Below, one piece after another: positions 9,649-18,081 of a stretch of DNA of 64,000 bases. Position 1 is the stretch's first letter, and every line of letters begins with the position of its first letter. The translations under genes and the position numbers were made by a program. The notes under the pieces were generated by a model that had not been told where the DNA came from, ran no database searches, and saw only the letters and a list, made by a program, of their open reading frames with translations. This DNA comes from UBA1205 sp045598105 (lineage in GTDB: Bacteria > Bacteroidota > Bacteroidia > Bacteroidales > WCHB1-69): assembly GCA_045598105.1 (NCBI GenBank), contig JAZLLK010000088.1, positions 12,523 to 76,522 of the forward strand, in the 5' to 3' direction.

Positions 9649-9656
9649 TATCTTTG
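9649..9656 (+). promoter_or_regulatory. -7 promoter element of adk
   Basis: TATCTTTG matches TAnnTTTG. A TTG at 9628-9630 sits 18 bp upstream as a likely -33 element. Confidence 0.65.
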
Positions 9657-9714
9657 CCAACGTAATTGCCTATAGGTAATAATAAATAAGTTAAAATATT
9701 AAAATAGTACAAAT

Positions 9715-10284
9715 ATGTTAAATATAGCATTATTCGGGCCTCCGGGTTCGGGCAAAGGAACACAATCAAAGTTCATACTTGAAAAATACGGCTTGGATTA
9801 TATCTCCACAGGTGATATACTTCGTGAGCAAATAGCTAAGCAGACGCCGCCGGGCTTGCAGGCTAAAAATTTGATAGACCATGGTCAGTTGGTACCTGAC
9901 GAATTGGTGGTAAAGCTTATAGAAGATAAGCTAAGTGCTACCGTAAATTCTAAGGGATTCCTTTTTGACGGATTTCCCCGTACCTTGTCTCAGGCCGAAA
10001 TATTGGAAAACATGTTGAAAAATCATCATATGAGCCTTAATGGCATGGTAAGTTTGGAAGTTCCTCAAAACGAACTTACCCAGCGTTTGCTTGACAGAGC
10101 TAAAGTGCAGGGACGCAGTGATGATACTAAGGAAGTAATAGAACAAAGATTTAAAGAATACGAGTCTAAAACCATGCCGGTAATAGGTTTTTATAAAGGG
10201 TTAAATAAATATTACCCCATTAAGGGAGTAGGTACCTTAGAAGAAGTATTCCAAAGAGTGCAGCAGGCTATAGCAGGCATGTAA
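9715..10284 (+). CDS. adk: Adenylate kinase
   Basis: Converts ATP and AMP to two ADP in the cytoplasm. The P-loop GPPGSGKGT is at residues 7-15, followed by STGDILRE for AMP binding and FDGFPRTLSQAE. The LID is the short form: RAKVQGRSDDTKEVIEQRF without the zinc-binding cysteines, which explains the length of 189 rather than about 215. The gene stands alone with its own promoter and a terminator shared with the convergent yitT-like gene. Confidence 0.96.
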   Translation: MLNIALFGPPGSGKGTQSKFILEKYGLDYISTGDILREQIAKQTPPGLQAKNLIDHGQLVPDELVVKLIEDKLSATVNSKGFLFDGFPRTLSQAEILENMLKNHHMSLNGMVSLEVPQNELTQRLLDRAKVQGRSDDTKEVIEQRFKEYESKTMPVIGFYKGLNKYYPIKGVGTLEEVFQRVQQAIAGM

Positions 10285-10301
10285 TGCATAATATGGTTTT
10301 T

Positions 10302-10339
10302 AAAAAAAGGAAATATTCTATGGATATTTCCTTTTTTTT
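10302..10339. terminator. Bidirectional terminator between adk and the YitT-family gene
   Basis: AGGAAATAT (10308-10316) pairs with ATATTTCCT (10324-10332), flanked by A-run and T-run. It can therefore stop transcription from both sides, which suits two convergent genes. Confidence 0.85.
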
Positions 10340-10367
10340 GGGGGGGTGGTGTATGTGGGTATATTGC

Positions 10368-11228
10368 TTATAAACGTAGGCGGTCAAAATTTTTACCGAA
10401 TACACCGCTGGTTTTGGCTATGGACAAAAAAGCGGAATCGTCGGTGTCTTTTATTATTTTTATAATTCGCTGTTTATCTTCGCGATGAGCTATTACTAAT
10501 AGTATTTCTTTTTCTTCTTTGGTGTAGGAACCGTAGCCTTTGAGCAGGGTGGCACCTCGGTGCAATTCCTGATTTATTTTGTCGGAAATTTCTTCGTTTT
10601 TATTAGAGAATACCATAATTTGAAACGTTTGTTTGTATCCGTCCAGTACCATGTCGCTTATGGTACCATAGGCAAACATGGCTACATAACTATATACCAG
10701 GCATTCTATGTTACGTATAATAAAATAGGAGCAGCCTATAATAATTATGTTCATGGCCAATGACAGTTTGCCGTATGATATGTTTCTGTAGTGATTTATT
10801 ACCATGGCTATAATATCGGTGCCGCCGGTATTGCCGCCATAGTTAATGGCTATGCCCACGCCTACGCCGGCCAGCATAGAGCCTATGAGTGAGCACATGA
10901 ATTTATCGTCGGTTAGCGGGTGTGGAAATAGCGGTTGAAATACCGAGAAAAATGCCGACAGCAGGGCGGTACATATAATGGTATTAATGCTGAATTGTCG
11001 GCCTAATATTTTGTAGGCGCATAGTACCATGCCACCGTTAATAACAAAGGCAGATATGCCTATGGGTATTTTTAGTGAAAAATACAGCAGTGAAGCTATA
11101 CCGCTTACACCGCCGCCCATAAGTTGGCTGGGAATTAAAAATGCTGACCATGCAAAAGCAAATAAGGCTAAGCCGGCGGCTATGAGCACCCAGTTACGTA
11201 TGTTTGTCATGAGTGATTGTGTTTTCAT
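10368..11228 (-). CDS. YitT family membrane protein (DUF161/DUF2179)
   Basis: This 286-residue protein has five or six membrane helices in the first ~200 residues, with the family segments FLIPSQLMGGGVSGIASLLYF and GGNTGGTDIIAMVI, and a soluble C-terminal DUF2179 domain that ends with DDSAFLSIAKTSGVFGKNFD. YitT proteins are widespread and their transport function is not established. The gene is monocistronic and convergent to adk. Confidence 0.9.
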   Translation of the reverse strand: MKTQSLMTNIRNWVLIAAGLALFAFAWSAFLIPSQLMGGGVSGIASLLYFSLKIPIGISAFVINGGMVLCAYKILGRQFSINTIICTALLSAFFSVFQPLFPHPLTDDKFMCSLIGSMLAGVGVGIAINYGGNTGGTDIIAMVINHYRNISYGKLSLAMNIIIIGCSYFIIRNIECLVYSYVAMFAYGTISDMVLDGYKQTFQIMVFSNKNEEISDKINQELHRGATLLKGYGSYTKEEKEILLVIAHREDKQRIIKIIKDTDDSAFLSIAKTSGVFGKNFDRLRL

Positions 11229-11280
11229 TGCAAGTAATATTTGTTAGTGTTAAGTATGTATTAATTTATGTTTAAAGTAA

Positions 11281-11307
11281 TCAGCACCAATCAATGATTG
11301 GTGCTGA
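11281..11307 (-). terminator. Perfect inverted repeat, probable terminator of the Ser-rich protein gene
   Basis: TCAGCACCAATCA (11281-11293) is the exact reverse complement of TGATTGGTGCTGA (11295-11307). It lies 45 bp past the stop of the minus-strand gene and is followed on that strand by TTACTTT, a weak U-tract. A protein-binding palindrome upstream of the YitT gene is an alternative. Confidence 0.6.
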
Positions 11308-11351
11308 CAGGTAAGGTGTTAGTGTATGGTTAGGTAGTATGAAGCTATGTG

Positions 11352-12815
11352 TTATCGTACACTACGGTTGCTTGTGGCAGTGGCGGAGCTGCTGCCTGAT
11401 GAGGGTGCGCTTTTGGTGGCGGTACCCGATGTGCTGCGGCTTACGCCTGAAGTGCCGGAGGTAGTGCTGCGGTTACTGCTGCTGCTTGAGCTGCTGCCTA
11501 CCGAGGATCGGCTACTTCCTGAAGTGCTGTACGATGAAGTCTTGGCGGTGCTACTACTGCTGCTGCTTTTTACGGCAGAGCCGGAGGTGCTGCCCGAGCT
11601 GCTACGAACAGTGTTGTAGGAGCTGCTGCTTGTGGAGCGATTACTGCTGCCTGAGGAGGTATTGTAGGAAGTATTTCTGTTAGCCGTGGTATTGCTGCTA
11701 CTGCTGCTACTCCTTACGGCGGAGCCGGAGGTGCTGCCCGAGCTGCTACGAACCACATTTGATGTGCTATTGTTGCTACCGGTAGTACTGCGATTGGTAA
11801 CAGCGCCGGTAGAGGTGCTTACACTACGGTTAGCCGAAGTAGCAGAGGTGGCAGTAGCGGTGGCTTTTGCAGCGGCACTTACAGGGTTGGCTGATGTGGG
11901 TACGCTGCGGTTGGTGGCAGTGGTGGTTTTGGTAACCGATGCGGTAGTGCCCAGCTCGGTAGGACGCTTAATGGCCAACTTGTCAGCTTCTGCGGTGTTC
12001 TCGCTCTTGTAGGTGCTTATATCGTTTTTAAAGTCGGATATGCCTTTACTGATCACTTCTTTATCAGAGGATGTACGCATAGATGCTACTGCGTTTTCAT
12101 TAAAGTATGTGTTCAATTCCTTTTCGGTAGGCATATCGGCTATAAGTGAGGTCTCCTCAGTAGTATAGTACGATTCATTCCACTTGTCAAAGTCCTTATT
12201 TACCAGGCTGCCATCATTGCTGGAGTAGGCAAAGCGGGAGGTGGCGTTAATGCCGGTATTGTTGTTAATACCGCCCTGAACATTATCACGGTGTGCATAG
12301 TTGCCATTGTTATAGCCGCGGTTGCTGTTGTTATAACCATGGTTGCCATTATTATAGCCATGGTTAGAGTTGTGAGGACGATATTCACCGGGGCGACCAT
12401 AGCCGGGACGATAGTGGGAATTATTGCGATAGTAACGGCCGTTATTAAAGGAGCTAAAGCTTCTGTAATAGTAAGGACGATAGTAGTTATCCCAATAATT
12501 ATCGCATTCATATATAATGGTGAGTGCGTAACGACGGGCTAAATTCGATTGATAAATAGCGTAGCGGTACATGCCTCTATTGAATAAATATTTGGCATAT
12601 TCCTGATGGTTGTAGGCTTTGGAAAGGTAGCCTGACGTATAGTAGTTATAGTAATATACCATATCATAGGCTTCACCTATAATGTACGATGTTTTGTTTA
12701 AAAAATTGCGTGCAGATGATCTGCTCACGTAAGCGTTGGCATTCATGCTGCTTATAATAATGGCTACAAGCAGACCGGCGGCCAGGCTATGACGAATGTT
12801 TTTTATTGTTTTCAT
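11352..12815 (-). CDS. Secreted Tyr/Asn-rich then Ser-rich low-complexity protein, function unknown
   Basis: This 487-residue protein has a signal peptide (residues 1-28, ending at SMNANA). Residues ~30-120 look helical and Tyr-rich and may be the only folded part. Residues ~120-200 are Tyr/Asn/Gly/His-rich, with HGYNNGN-type units repeated at least four times. After an acidic linker, the last ~190 residues are nearly all Ser, Thr, Ala, Gly, Asn and Arg, including two copies of VRSSSGSTSGSAV, each followed by a Ser run. No domain, sorting signal or lipobox was recognised. Such composition suggests a surface, matrix or heavily O-glycosylated region. A full AGGAGG site decides the start. I do not recognise the family. 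Confidence 0.75.
   Translation of the reverse strand: MKTIKNIRHSLAAGLLVAIIISSMNANAYVSRSSARNFLNKTSYIIGEAYDMVYYYNYYTSGYLSKAYNHQEYAKYLFNRGMYRYAIYQSNLARRYALTIIYECDNYWDNYYRPYYYRSFSSFNNGRYYRNNSHYRPGYGRPGEYRPHNSNHGYNNGNHGYNNSNRGYNNGNYAHRDNVQGGINNNTGINATSRFAYSSNDGSLVNKDFDKWNESYYTTEETSLIADMPTEKELNTYFNENAVASMRTSSDKEVISKGISDFKNDISTYKSENTAEADKLAIKRPTELGTTASVTKTTTATNRSVPTSANPVSAAAKATATATSATSANRSVSTSTGAVTNRSTTGSNNSTSNVVRSSSGSTSGSAVRSSSSSSNTTANRNTSYNTSSGSSNRSTSSSSYNTVRSSSGSTSGSAVKSSSSSSTAKTSSYSTSGSSRSSVGSSSSSSSNRSTTSGTSGVSRSTSGTATKSAPSSGSSSATATSNRSVR
11571..11609. repeat. 39-bp direct repeat, copy 1, inside the Ser-rich coding region
   Basis: Identical to 11715-11753 at 38 of 39 positions. It encodes the RSSSGSTSGSAV unit and points to recent duplication or slippage. 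Confidence 0.85.
11715..11753. repeat. 39-bp direct repeat, copy 2, inside the Ser-rich coding region
   Basis: Partner of 11571-11609, starting 144 bp away, which keeps the reading frame. Confidence 0.85.
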
Positions 12816-12820
12816 GGTAC

Positions 12821-12826
12821 CCTCCT
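12821..12826 (-). promoter_or_regulatory. Strong Shine-Dalgarno site of the Ser-rich protein gene
   Basis: On the minus strand AGGAGG sits 5 bp before the ATG at 12815. It is one of only two full matches noticed in the window and suggests high translation of this secreted protein. Confidence 0.6.
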
Positions 12827-12870
12827 TTTAATTTTAGATGTGTACTTATTCTATATTTTTATTATATCAA

Positions 12871-13482
12871 TTAGCGTGCCATATTGTGTATATATTCTTC
12901 CAACATGTGCTCTATGGCCGGAGCCTGAGTGAGCATAGTGTCCAACAGGTTCTGTTCTTTTTGTATGCGTGCGTGCAAGGGTGCTGATGGAGGAATGCTA
13001 TGCAAGCAATAACTTAAATGTAAGAGTTTCACTTGTATAGCCGGGCTGTTGCCGGCAAAACGTTGTATATATTCCTCATGTGACGAGGTGGTGGAGGGGT
13101 TGAGTGTAAACAGGGTAAAAAATAAGGTAAGAAATTCTTCTTTGGTAATTGCTACGCTTGTGTCATGTGGAAGAACACCTATGGTATTGACGTAGGCTTG
13201 TATGATGTGTGTGTGATTTTGTGGCTGTGCAAGGTATTGGTCGCATAGCGTTTTCCATGCTATCATAATGTCTTTAACGGGTTTGTCGCTGTATTCGGCG
13301 GCATCAAACAGAAAGGCGGCCGCCATGGTCTGCCATGTATCGGCCTGAGCGGCCATGGTGCACAAACAGGATGTAAAATAGTTGACTCCCTGGTTATTGG
13401 TGTGCATGGCGTGTATGTTATGTGCCAGCTCGGCTGCGCAATATACGGCATATACTTTTTGGGTGTTGATATGTTTATTCAT
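12871..13482 (-). CDS. HD-domain-like protein (RelA/SpoT hydrolase type) with lost catalytic residues
   Basis: The start is placed at ATG 13482 (203 residues); an upstream TTG is less likely. The layout follows small HD hydrolases: a helix with AVYCAAELAHNIHAM, then FLFDAAEYSDKPVKDI at residues 57-72 where the family has LHDxxEDT, and AIQVKLLHLSYCLHSIP at 148-164 where it has VKxxDxxxN. In each place the metal ligands are changed: HD is FD, the following ED is EY, and the late Asp and Asn are missing. If the homology is right, the protein cannot hydrolyse (p)ppGpp in the usual way. It is divergent from obg, 13482 to 13614. The family call is inference; hypothetical protein is the safe fallback. 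Confidence 0.5.
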   Translation of the reverse strand: MNKHINTQKVYAVYCAAELAHNIHAMHTNNQGVNYFTSCLCTMAAQADTWQTMAAAFLFDAAEYSDKPVKDIMIAWKTLCDQYLAQPQNHTHIIQAYVNTIGVLPHDTSVAITKEEFLTLFFTLFTLNPSTTSSHEEYIQRFAGNSPAIQVKLLHLSYCLHSIPPSAPLHARIQKEQNLLDTMLTQAPAIEHMLEEYIHNMAR

Positions 13483-13557
13483 GTATAATAAATGGGGAAG
13501 TGTGATAAAAAACAATAATTATGGGTATTTAACATTAATAGTTTGTGTTTTATTGTG

Positions 13558-13565
13558 CAAAGGTA
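13558..13565 (-). promoter_or_regulatory. -7 promoter element of the HD-like gene
   Basis: Minus-strand TACCTTTG. It lies just 14 bp from the opposed obg element, so RNA polymerase binding at the two promoters may interfere. Confidence 0.6.
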
Positions 13566-13578
13566 GGAAAAAAAATGG

Positions 13579-13586
13579 TATTTTTG
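13579..13586 (+). promoter_or_regulatory. -7 promoter element of obg
   Basis: TATTTTTG matches TAnnTTTG and ends 28 bp before the obg start at 13614. Confidence 0.6.
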
Positions 13587-13613
13587 CACATCTGCAAAAA
13601 AAATGTACATACC

Positions 13614-14618
13614 ATGAGTAATGAAAATTTCATAGATTATGTAAAAATATTTTTCCGTTCGGGAAACGGTGGTGCCGGTTCGGCACATTTGGCACATTTG
13701 GCACAAACACCTAAAGGAGGGCCGGATGGTGGTGACGGAGGTCGCGGCGGGCATATCATCCTAAGGGGTAATGCCCAGTTGTGGACGCTGTTACATTTAA
13801 AATACACCAAGCATATAATGGCTGAAGATGGTGAAAACGGCAGTAAAAACCAATGTTTTGGTAAGGATGGAGCCGATGTGTATGTAGATGTGCCATTAGG
13901 TACCATAGTGCGTGACCCTGATACGGAAGAGCAGGTGGCTGAAGTGCTGGAGAATAAGCAGGAAGTAATACTGCTGGCGGGTGGTCGCGGCGGGCTGGGT
14001 AATGTACATTTTAAAACGGCGGTAAGGCAAACACCCCGTTTTGCCCAACCGGGAGAAGCGGGCCTGGAAAAATGGTATATATTGGAATTGAAAGTGCTGG
14101 CCGATGTAGGGCTGGTGGGTTTTCCCAATGCGGGCAAATCCACTTTTATTTCTTCCGTATCCAATGCCCGGCCTAAAATAGCCAACTATCCTTTTACCAC
14201 TCTTAAGCCTAACTTAGGCATGGTAAAATATCGTGACAGCCGCTCATTTGTGGTAGCCGATATCCCGGGTATAATAGAGGGCGCTGCCGAAGGCAAAGGA
14301 TTGGGATTGCGATTTTTGCGACATATAGAGCGTAATGCGGCACTTATGTTTGTAATACCTATAGATAGTGAAGATATAGTAAAAGAATACCACATATTGT
14401 TAAATGAACTCAAGGCTTATAATGAGGACCTGCTGGATAAAGAGCGATTGGTAACTATATCAAAATGTGATATATATCCTATAGAAGAGGTAGAAAAAAT
14501 AAAGAGTAAACTGCGTATGGATGTACCTGTGATATTCATGTCAGCACACACGCAAATGGGGCTTACACAGGTAAAAGATTCTCTGTGGCAGTTACTTAAT
14601 AAAAATACATTAGAATAA
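13614..14618 (+). CDS. obg: Obg/CgtA family ribosome-assembly GTPase
   Basis: Obg is an essential GTPase of 50S maturation that also binds ppGpp. The start at 13614 gives MSNENFIDYVKIFFRSGNGG, the normal beginning of the glycine-rich Obg fold (residues 1-~158, with GGDGGRGGHI and GGRGGLGNVHF). The G domain has GFPNAGKST near residue 168, the switch ADIPGIIEGA, and SKCD where the usual G4 is NKxD. At 334 residues it lacks the OCT domain, which is normal in this phylum. An upstream GTG in frame is rejected because it precedes the promoter. Confidence 0.96.
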   Translation: MSNENFIDYVKIFFRSGNGGAGSAHLAHLAQTPKGGPDGGDGGRGGHIILRGNAQLWTLLHLKYTKHIMAEDGENGSKNQCFGKDGADVYVDVPLGTIVRDPDTEEQVAEVLENKQEVILLAGGRGGLGNVHFKTAVRQTPRFAQPGEAGLEKWYILELKVLADVGLVGFPNAGKSTFISSVSNARPKIANYPFTTLKPNLGMVKYRDSRSFVVADIPGIIEGAAEGKGLGLRFLRHIERNAALMFVIPIDSEDIVKEYHILLNELKAYNEDLLDKERLVTISKCDIYPIEEVEKIKSKLRMDVPVIFMSAHTQMGLTQVKDSLWQLLNKNTLE

Positions 14619-14635
14619 ATAACGAATATATATAT

Positions 14636-15049
14636 TTAGAATTCAAAAATTCTGTTTTTGGTGTCATTATCCACCGTAATATATATATTTATGCAGTCTT
14701 CGGGGAGGAGTTCTTCCACTTTTTCGGCCCATTCCATAAAGCAGTAGCAGCCGCTGTACAGGTAGTCTTCCAGGCCTATGTTATAGGCATCGTTTATGTT
14801 TTTTAATCGGTAGAAGTCGAAATGATATATGCAGTCATTATGAGGAAGGCTGTATTGGTTTACTATGGCAAATGTAGGGCTTGACACTTCACCGGTGCTA
14901 CCTAGGGCTTGAGCCATGGCGTGCATGAAAGTGGTTTTGCCGGCGCCCATAGGGCCGCGGAGGGCAAATATTCTTTGTTGCGGATATTGGGAGAGTATGG
15001 TTTGGGCAACCATAGGTAAATCCTGAGGGGTATTACAAGTAATTTTCAT
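14636..15049 (-). CDS. tsaE: tRNA threonylcarbamoyladenosine biosynthesis protein TsaE
   Basis: TsaE is the ATPase of the t6A tRNA modification complex with TsaB and TsaD. The P-loop RGPMGAGKTTF is near residues 31-41, followed by the family motifs GSTGEVSSPTFAIVNQY, FDFYRL and FMEWAEKVEELLP. I place the start at 15049 (137 residues). An in-frame ATG at 15100 lies inside the terminator hairpin of the upstream ftcD gene and would add a non-family extension. The gene converges on obg. Confidence 0.93.
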   Translation of the reverse strand: MKITCNTPQDLPMVAQTILSQYPQQRIFALRGPMGAGKTTFMHAMAQALGSTGEVSSPTFAIVNQYSLPHNDCIYHFDFYRLKNINDAYNIGLEDYLYSGCYCFMEWAEKVEELLPEDCINIYITVDNDTKNRIFEF

Positions 15050-15058
15050 ATTATAAAT

Positions 15059-15112
15059 AAAAAAATCACCATCAGGGGGTGTGTCGTGTGTGCGGCTCAT
15101 TCCTGATGGTGA
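15059..15112 (-). terminator. Terminator of ftcD
   Basis: TCACCATCAGG (15066-15076) pairs with CCTGATGGTGA (15102-15112) over a 25-base loop, and on the minus strand is followed by seven T. It lies 10 bp past the ftcD stop. Confidence 0.8.
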
Positions 15113-15121
15113 AAAGGGATA

Positions 15122-16816
15122 TTACATTTTAGCTTTTACCATAGCCATTATTTCATTTTCTTTTTCCTGAGCTTGGGCGGCCAGGGTATCGGCTTGTAGG
15201 AGTATGTTGTCTACAAATGCTTTGTCTTTGAGTGAGCCGGCATTAATTTTTACATTGAGCATAGCTCCCAATACGGCGGAGCGGGCACACAAGGCGCCTA
15301 CGCCTGCGTCGGTAACGGAGTTGGGGTTACCTATTTCTACCATAGCTTGGCACAGTTCAAACACTTCATATGCTTTTTTCATGGTACGGAAGGGCACTTC
15401 TATAGCATATTTGGTAGCTTCCTGTATGGCTGCGGAGCGGGCGGCTTTTTCTTCGTCGCTGCCTTTAGGCATACCGAAGGCATCCATTATTTTATTGAAG
15501 GAGCGGGTATCTTCATCTACGAGGAATAGGAGGTCTTCCTTAATAGCCTGACCTTTTTCTGCCCATACGGAGAATGTTTCCCATTGGTCGTCCCAGCCGG
15601 CTTTATGTGAGGACAGGTTAGCCACCATGGTGCCGAGGGCTGCACCCAGGGCGCCCATGTAAGCGGATATGGAGCCGCCGCCCGGGGCGGGGCTTTCGCT
15701 GGCGGTTTCGTTAGCAAAGCCGGTGCAGGTCATGTCCACCAGTTTTTTTTCTTTGTTATCAGCTTCCAGCAGGTATTCTATTACCTTTTCCTGAGGATTA
15801 AAGGGTTTAAGGTCATCTAATCCCATGGATTTAACGGCTATTTTAATTATTTCTTCTTCTGATACGCCAAGGGAGCGTTGTTGCTTGGCCAGGTAGAATT
15901 TGCCGGCGTCTATCAGCACTTTTTTAGGTACAAGGCCTACTATTTCGGCGCCGGTAACTCTTACACCGCGGTTAGCGGCGCAACGGCTTACTTCTTCATA
16001 GGCGGTGTGCAGGGCGGTAACGGATATATTGGTCATATTCATAGATACCTGAGCTATACCGTATTCTTCTATGAACCAGCCTATGGCCTTAGTGGCCTTA
16101 AGGGTGCCGGGTATCATAATGGGGTTGCCGTTTTCGTCTTTAAGTACTTTACCTGTTACGCTGCCGCCTTCTCTTTTAGGGCGACCTTTTTCTCTTACGT
16201 CAAAGGCTATGGCATTGGCTCTACGGGTAGAGGTTGTGTTAAGATTATAGTTGACAGCTACAAGGAAATCACGGGCACCTACGGCGGTAGCACCTGATTT
16301 GGCTACGCTGTCGGTGAATTGGCAGGGACCAAAATCGGGTTTCCATTCCCGGGTGCATATACGGTCTTTCAGGGCTTCGTATTCACCTTGGCGGCAGTTT
16401 GCCAAATTGCGACGAACAGGCGCAAAGGCGGCATTTTCATAGCAGAATACGGGTATGGAGAGTTCTTTACCTACTCTTTCGGCCAGTTTACGGGCGTATT
16501 CGGCAGTTTCTTCCATGGTGATACCTGCTACGGGAACCAGCGGGCACACGTCAGTGGCACCAAACCGCGGATGGTCACCTTTATGATGACGCATATCTAT
16601 GAGTTCCTGTGCTTTTTTTATGCAGCGAAAAGCGGCTTCGCATACTTCATTAGGGGTGCCTACAAAGGTAACTACGGTACGGTTGGTGGTGCTGCCCGGA
16701 TCTACGTCCAGCAGTTTTACTCCTTCTACTGTTTCAGCCTGAGCGGCTATTTGATTAATGATATTCATGTCGCGGCCTTCACTGAAATTTGGCACGCATT
16801 CTATTAATTGTTTCAT
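15122..16816 (-). CDS. ftcD: Bifunctional glutamate formiminotransferase / formiminotetrahydrofolate cyclodeaminase
   Basis: This enzyme ends histidine breakdown: it moves the formimino group from formiminoglutamate to tetrahydrofolate and then releases ammonia to give methenyl-THF. The 564-residue product carries the transferase in the first ~325 residues (ECVPNFSEGRD, KGDHPRFGATDVCPLVP, ENAAF) and the cyclodeaminase from about residue 355 (ESPAPGGGSISAYMGALGAAL). The fused order is the one found in animals and in many Bacteroidota. No other hut gene is in the window. It has its own promoter and terminator. Confidence 0.96.
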   Translation of the reverse strand: MKQLIECVPNFSEGRDMNIINQIAAQAETVEGVKLLDVDPGSTTNRTVVTFVGTPNEVCEAAFRCIKKAQELIDMRHHKGDHPRFGATDVCPLVPVAGITMEETAEYARKLAERVGKELSIPVFCYENAAFAPVRRNLANCRQGEYEALKDRICTREWKPDFGPCQFTDSVAKSGATAVGARDFLVAVNYNLNTTSTRRANAIAFDVREKGRPKREGGSVTGKVLKDENGNPIMIPGTLKATKAIGWFIEEYGIAQVSMNMTNISVTALHTAYEEVSRCAANRGVRVTGAEIVGLVPKKVLIDAGKFYLAKQQRSLGVSEEEIIKIAVKSMGLDDLKPFNPQEKVIEYLLEADNKEKKLVDMTCTGFANETASESPAPGGGSISAYMGALGAALGTMVANLSSHKAGWDDQWETFSVWAEKGQAIKEDLLFLVDEDTRSFNKIMDAFGMPKGSDEEKAARSAAIQEATKYAIEVPFRTMKKAYEVFELCQAMVEIGNPNSVTDAGVGALCARSAVLGAMLNVKINAGSLKDKAFVDNILLQADTLAAQAQEKENEIMAMVKAKM

Positions 16817-16884
16817 ATATTATATTTTTAACTATTTACAAATCAATCATTTATAATATCAATAGCGTTTTTATCCATTAATTG

Positions 16885-16892
16885 CAAATATA
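16885..16892 (-). promoter_or_regulatory. -7 promoter element of ftcD
   Basis: Minus-strand TATATTTG matches TAnnTTTG and lies 68 bp before the start. Confidence 0.5.
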
Positions 16893-16911
16893 TCATTTTT
16901 TATGTTATATA

Positions 16912-18081
16912 TTATGATGATAAGGGCTTATGGAGTATATGGAGGTATAATTGTATAAAAGCGTTACCTATTGCCGACTGTCCATAGCGGCTTATGGCGT
17001 AATGGCGGAGTGTTTCCGGTGAGTATTCGTATTCATGGTTGAGCATGGTGTTCATGGCTTGAGCCAGTAATTCAGGTTGGTGCAGGGGTACCAGTATGCC
17101 ATTGTCAGTACCTATGGTTTCGCGTATGGCGTGAATATCGGAAGCTATTACGGGTTTGCCGCAGCACAGGCTTTCTATAAGGACAAGGCCTTGTGTTTCG
17201 GTGGTGGAGTATAGCAGTTGGCAGCAGCATTGGTTTATGTAAGCGGGCATGAGGGTATTAGGTATATCGGTGTGGAATTGTACTATGTGAGGGGTGAGGC
17301 CCATGGCATTGGCTTTAGCTTGTACCATGGGTTTGTGGGGGCCGTCGCCGAGGAGCAGAAGGGTGAAATCCTGTCTGGAGGCTGCCAGCAGGGCTGTGGC
17401 CTGCAGTATTTCTTCCCAGTTTTTGGTACTGCTATCCAGGTTAGATACGTGTAATATCATGTGGCTACTGTGGTTATAGGAAGTGGAGGGGGTAAATAGG
17501 TTTTCATTTACCACATTGGGTATGGTAACATAGGTTTGGTGCAGGCTGTGTAGTTGCATAGCTTGTGCCAAATGGTTGCTTACGGTGGTAACGGCTTGTG
17601 CGTGTGATACCATAAGGCGGGTAATCCATTTGTGTAGGGGGTGTGTAAATCCCGGTTCACCGGGCAGGTAGCGGCTCCAATGTTCGGTAATGATATAGGG
17701 AATGTTGTATTTGCGTAGCATATACAGGGCGGGCAGGCATGACCGTGTGAGCACGTTTACGTGACATATATCGGGTAGTCCGTATTGATGAATGGCATGT
17801 TGTATGCCTATGGCATAAGCACGTAGCATGCGGTAAAGGCGTATGCATTTGGCCGTAAGGCCTTTGCCGGTACAGGGAAAGCTCACGAGTATTTCGTACA
17901 GGTTATTTTCACTATGGGGTGAAAGGTGGTAGGTGTGGCCATGTTCATAGGGGTGTATTACTATTACCTGTGCCTGCAGGGCAATGGCTTGAGCATGATT
18001 TTGCACAAAATTGCCCAGCAGGGTATCATTTGGCGTGGGATACCACGCTGAAAACATGTATATACGTAGCTTATGATTCAT
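16912..18081 (-). CDS. Glycosyltransferase family 4 (GT-B fold)
   Basis: This 389-residue protein has the two-domain GT-B layout. The N-terminal acceptor domain begins MFSAWYPTPNDTLLGNFVQNHA, and the C-terminal nucleotide-sugar domain has the EX7E motif in TETQGLVLIESLCCGKPVIASD. It likely adds a sugar to a lipid-linked glycan at the cytoplasmic membrane. Its start overlaps the end of the flippase gene by 11 bp, and both follow polA, so they share a transcript. The sugar and acceptor cannot be told from sequence. Confidence 0.88.
   Translation of the reverse strand: MNHKLRIYMFSAWYPTPNDTLLGNFVQNHAQAIALQAQVIVIHPYEHGHTYHLSPHSENNLYEILVSFPCTGKGLTAKCIRLYRMLRAYAIGIQHAIHQYGLPDICHVNVLTRSCLPALYMLRKYNIPYIITEHWSRYLPGEPGFTHPLHKWITRLMVSHAQAVTTVSNHLAQAMQLHSLHQTYVTIPNVVNENLFTPSTSYNHSSHMILHVSNLDSSTKNWEEILQATALLAASRQDFTLLLLGDGPHKPMVQAKANAMGLTPHIVQFHTDIPNTLMPAYINQCCCQLLYSTTETQGLVLIESLCCGKPVIASDIHAIRETIGTDNGILVPLHQPELLAQAMNTMLNHEYEYSPETLRHYAISRYGQSAIGNAFIQLYLHILHKPLSS

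Noticed and set aside
11571..11753. Repeats in the Ser-rich gene as a CRISPR array
   Set aside because: They are coding, in frame, only two units, and without uniform spacers.
11347..12012. Leu/Val-rich plus-strand frames opposite the Ser-rich gene
   Set aside because: They are mirror images of AGC/AGT-rich serine codons on the other strand.
15050..15100. Upstream ATG at 15100 as tsaE start
   Set aside because: It sits inside the ftcD terminator hairpin and adds residues foreign to the family.
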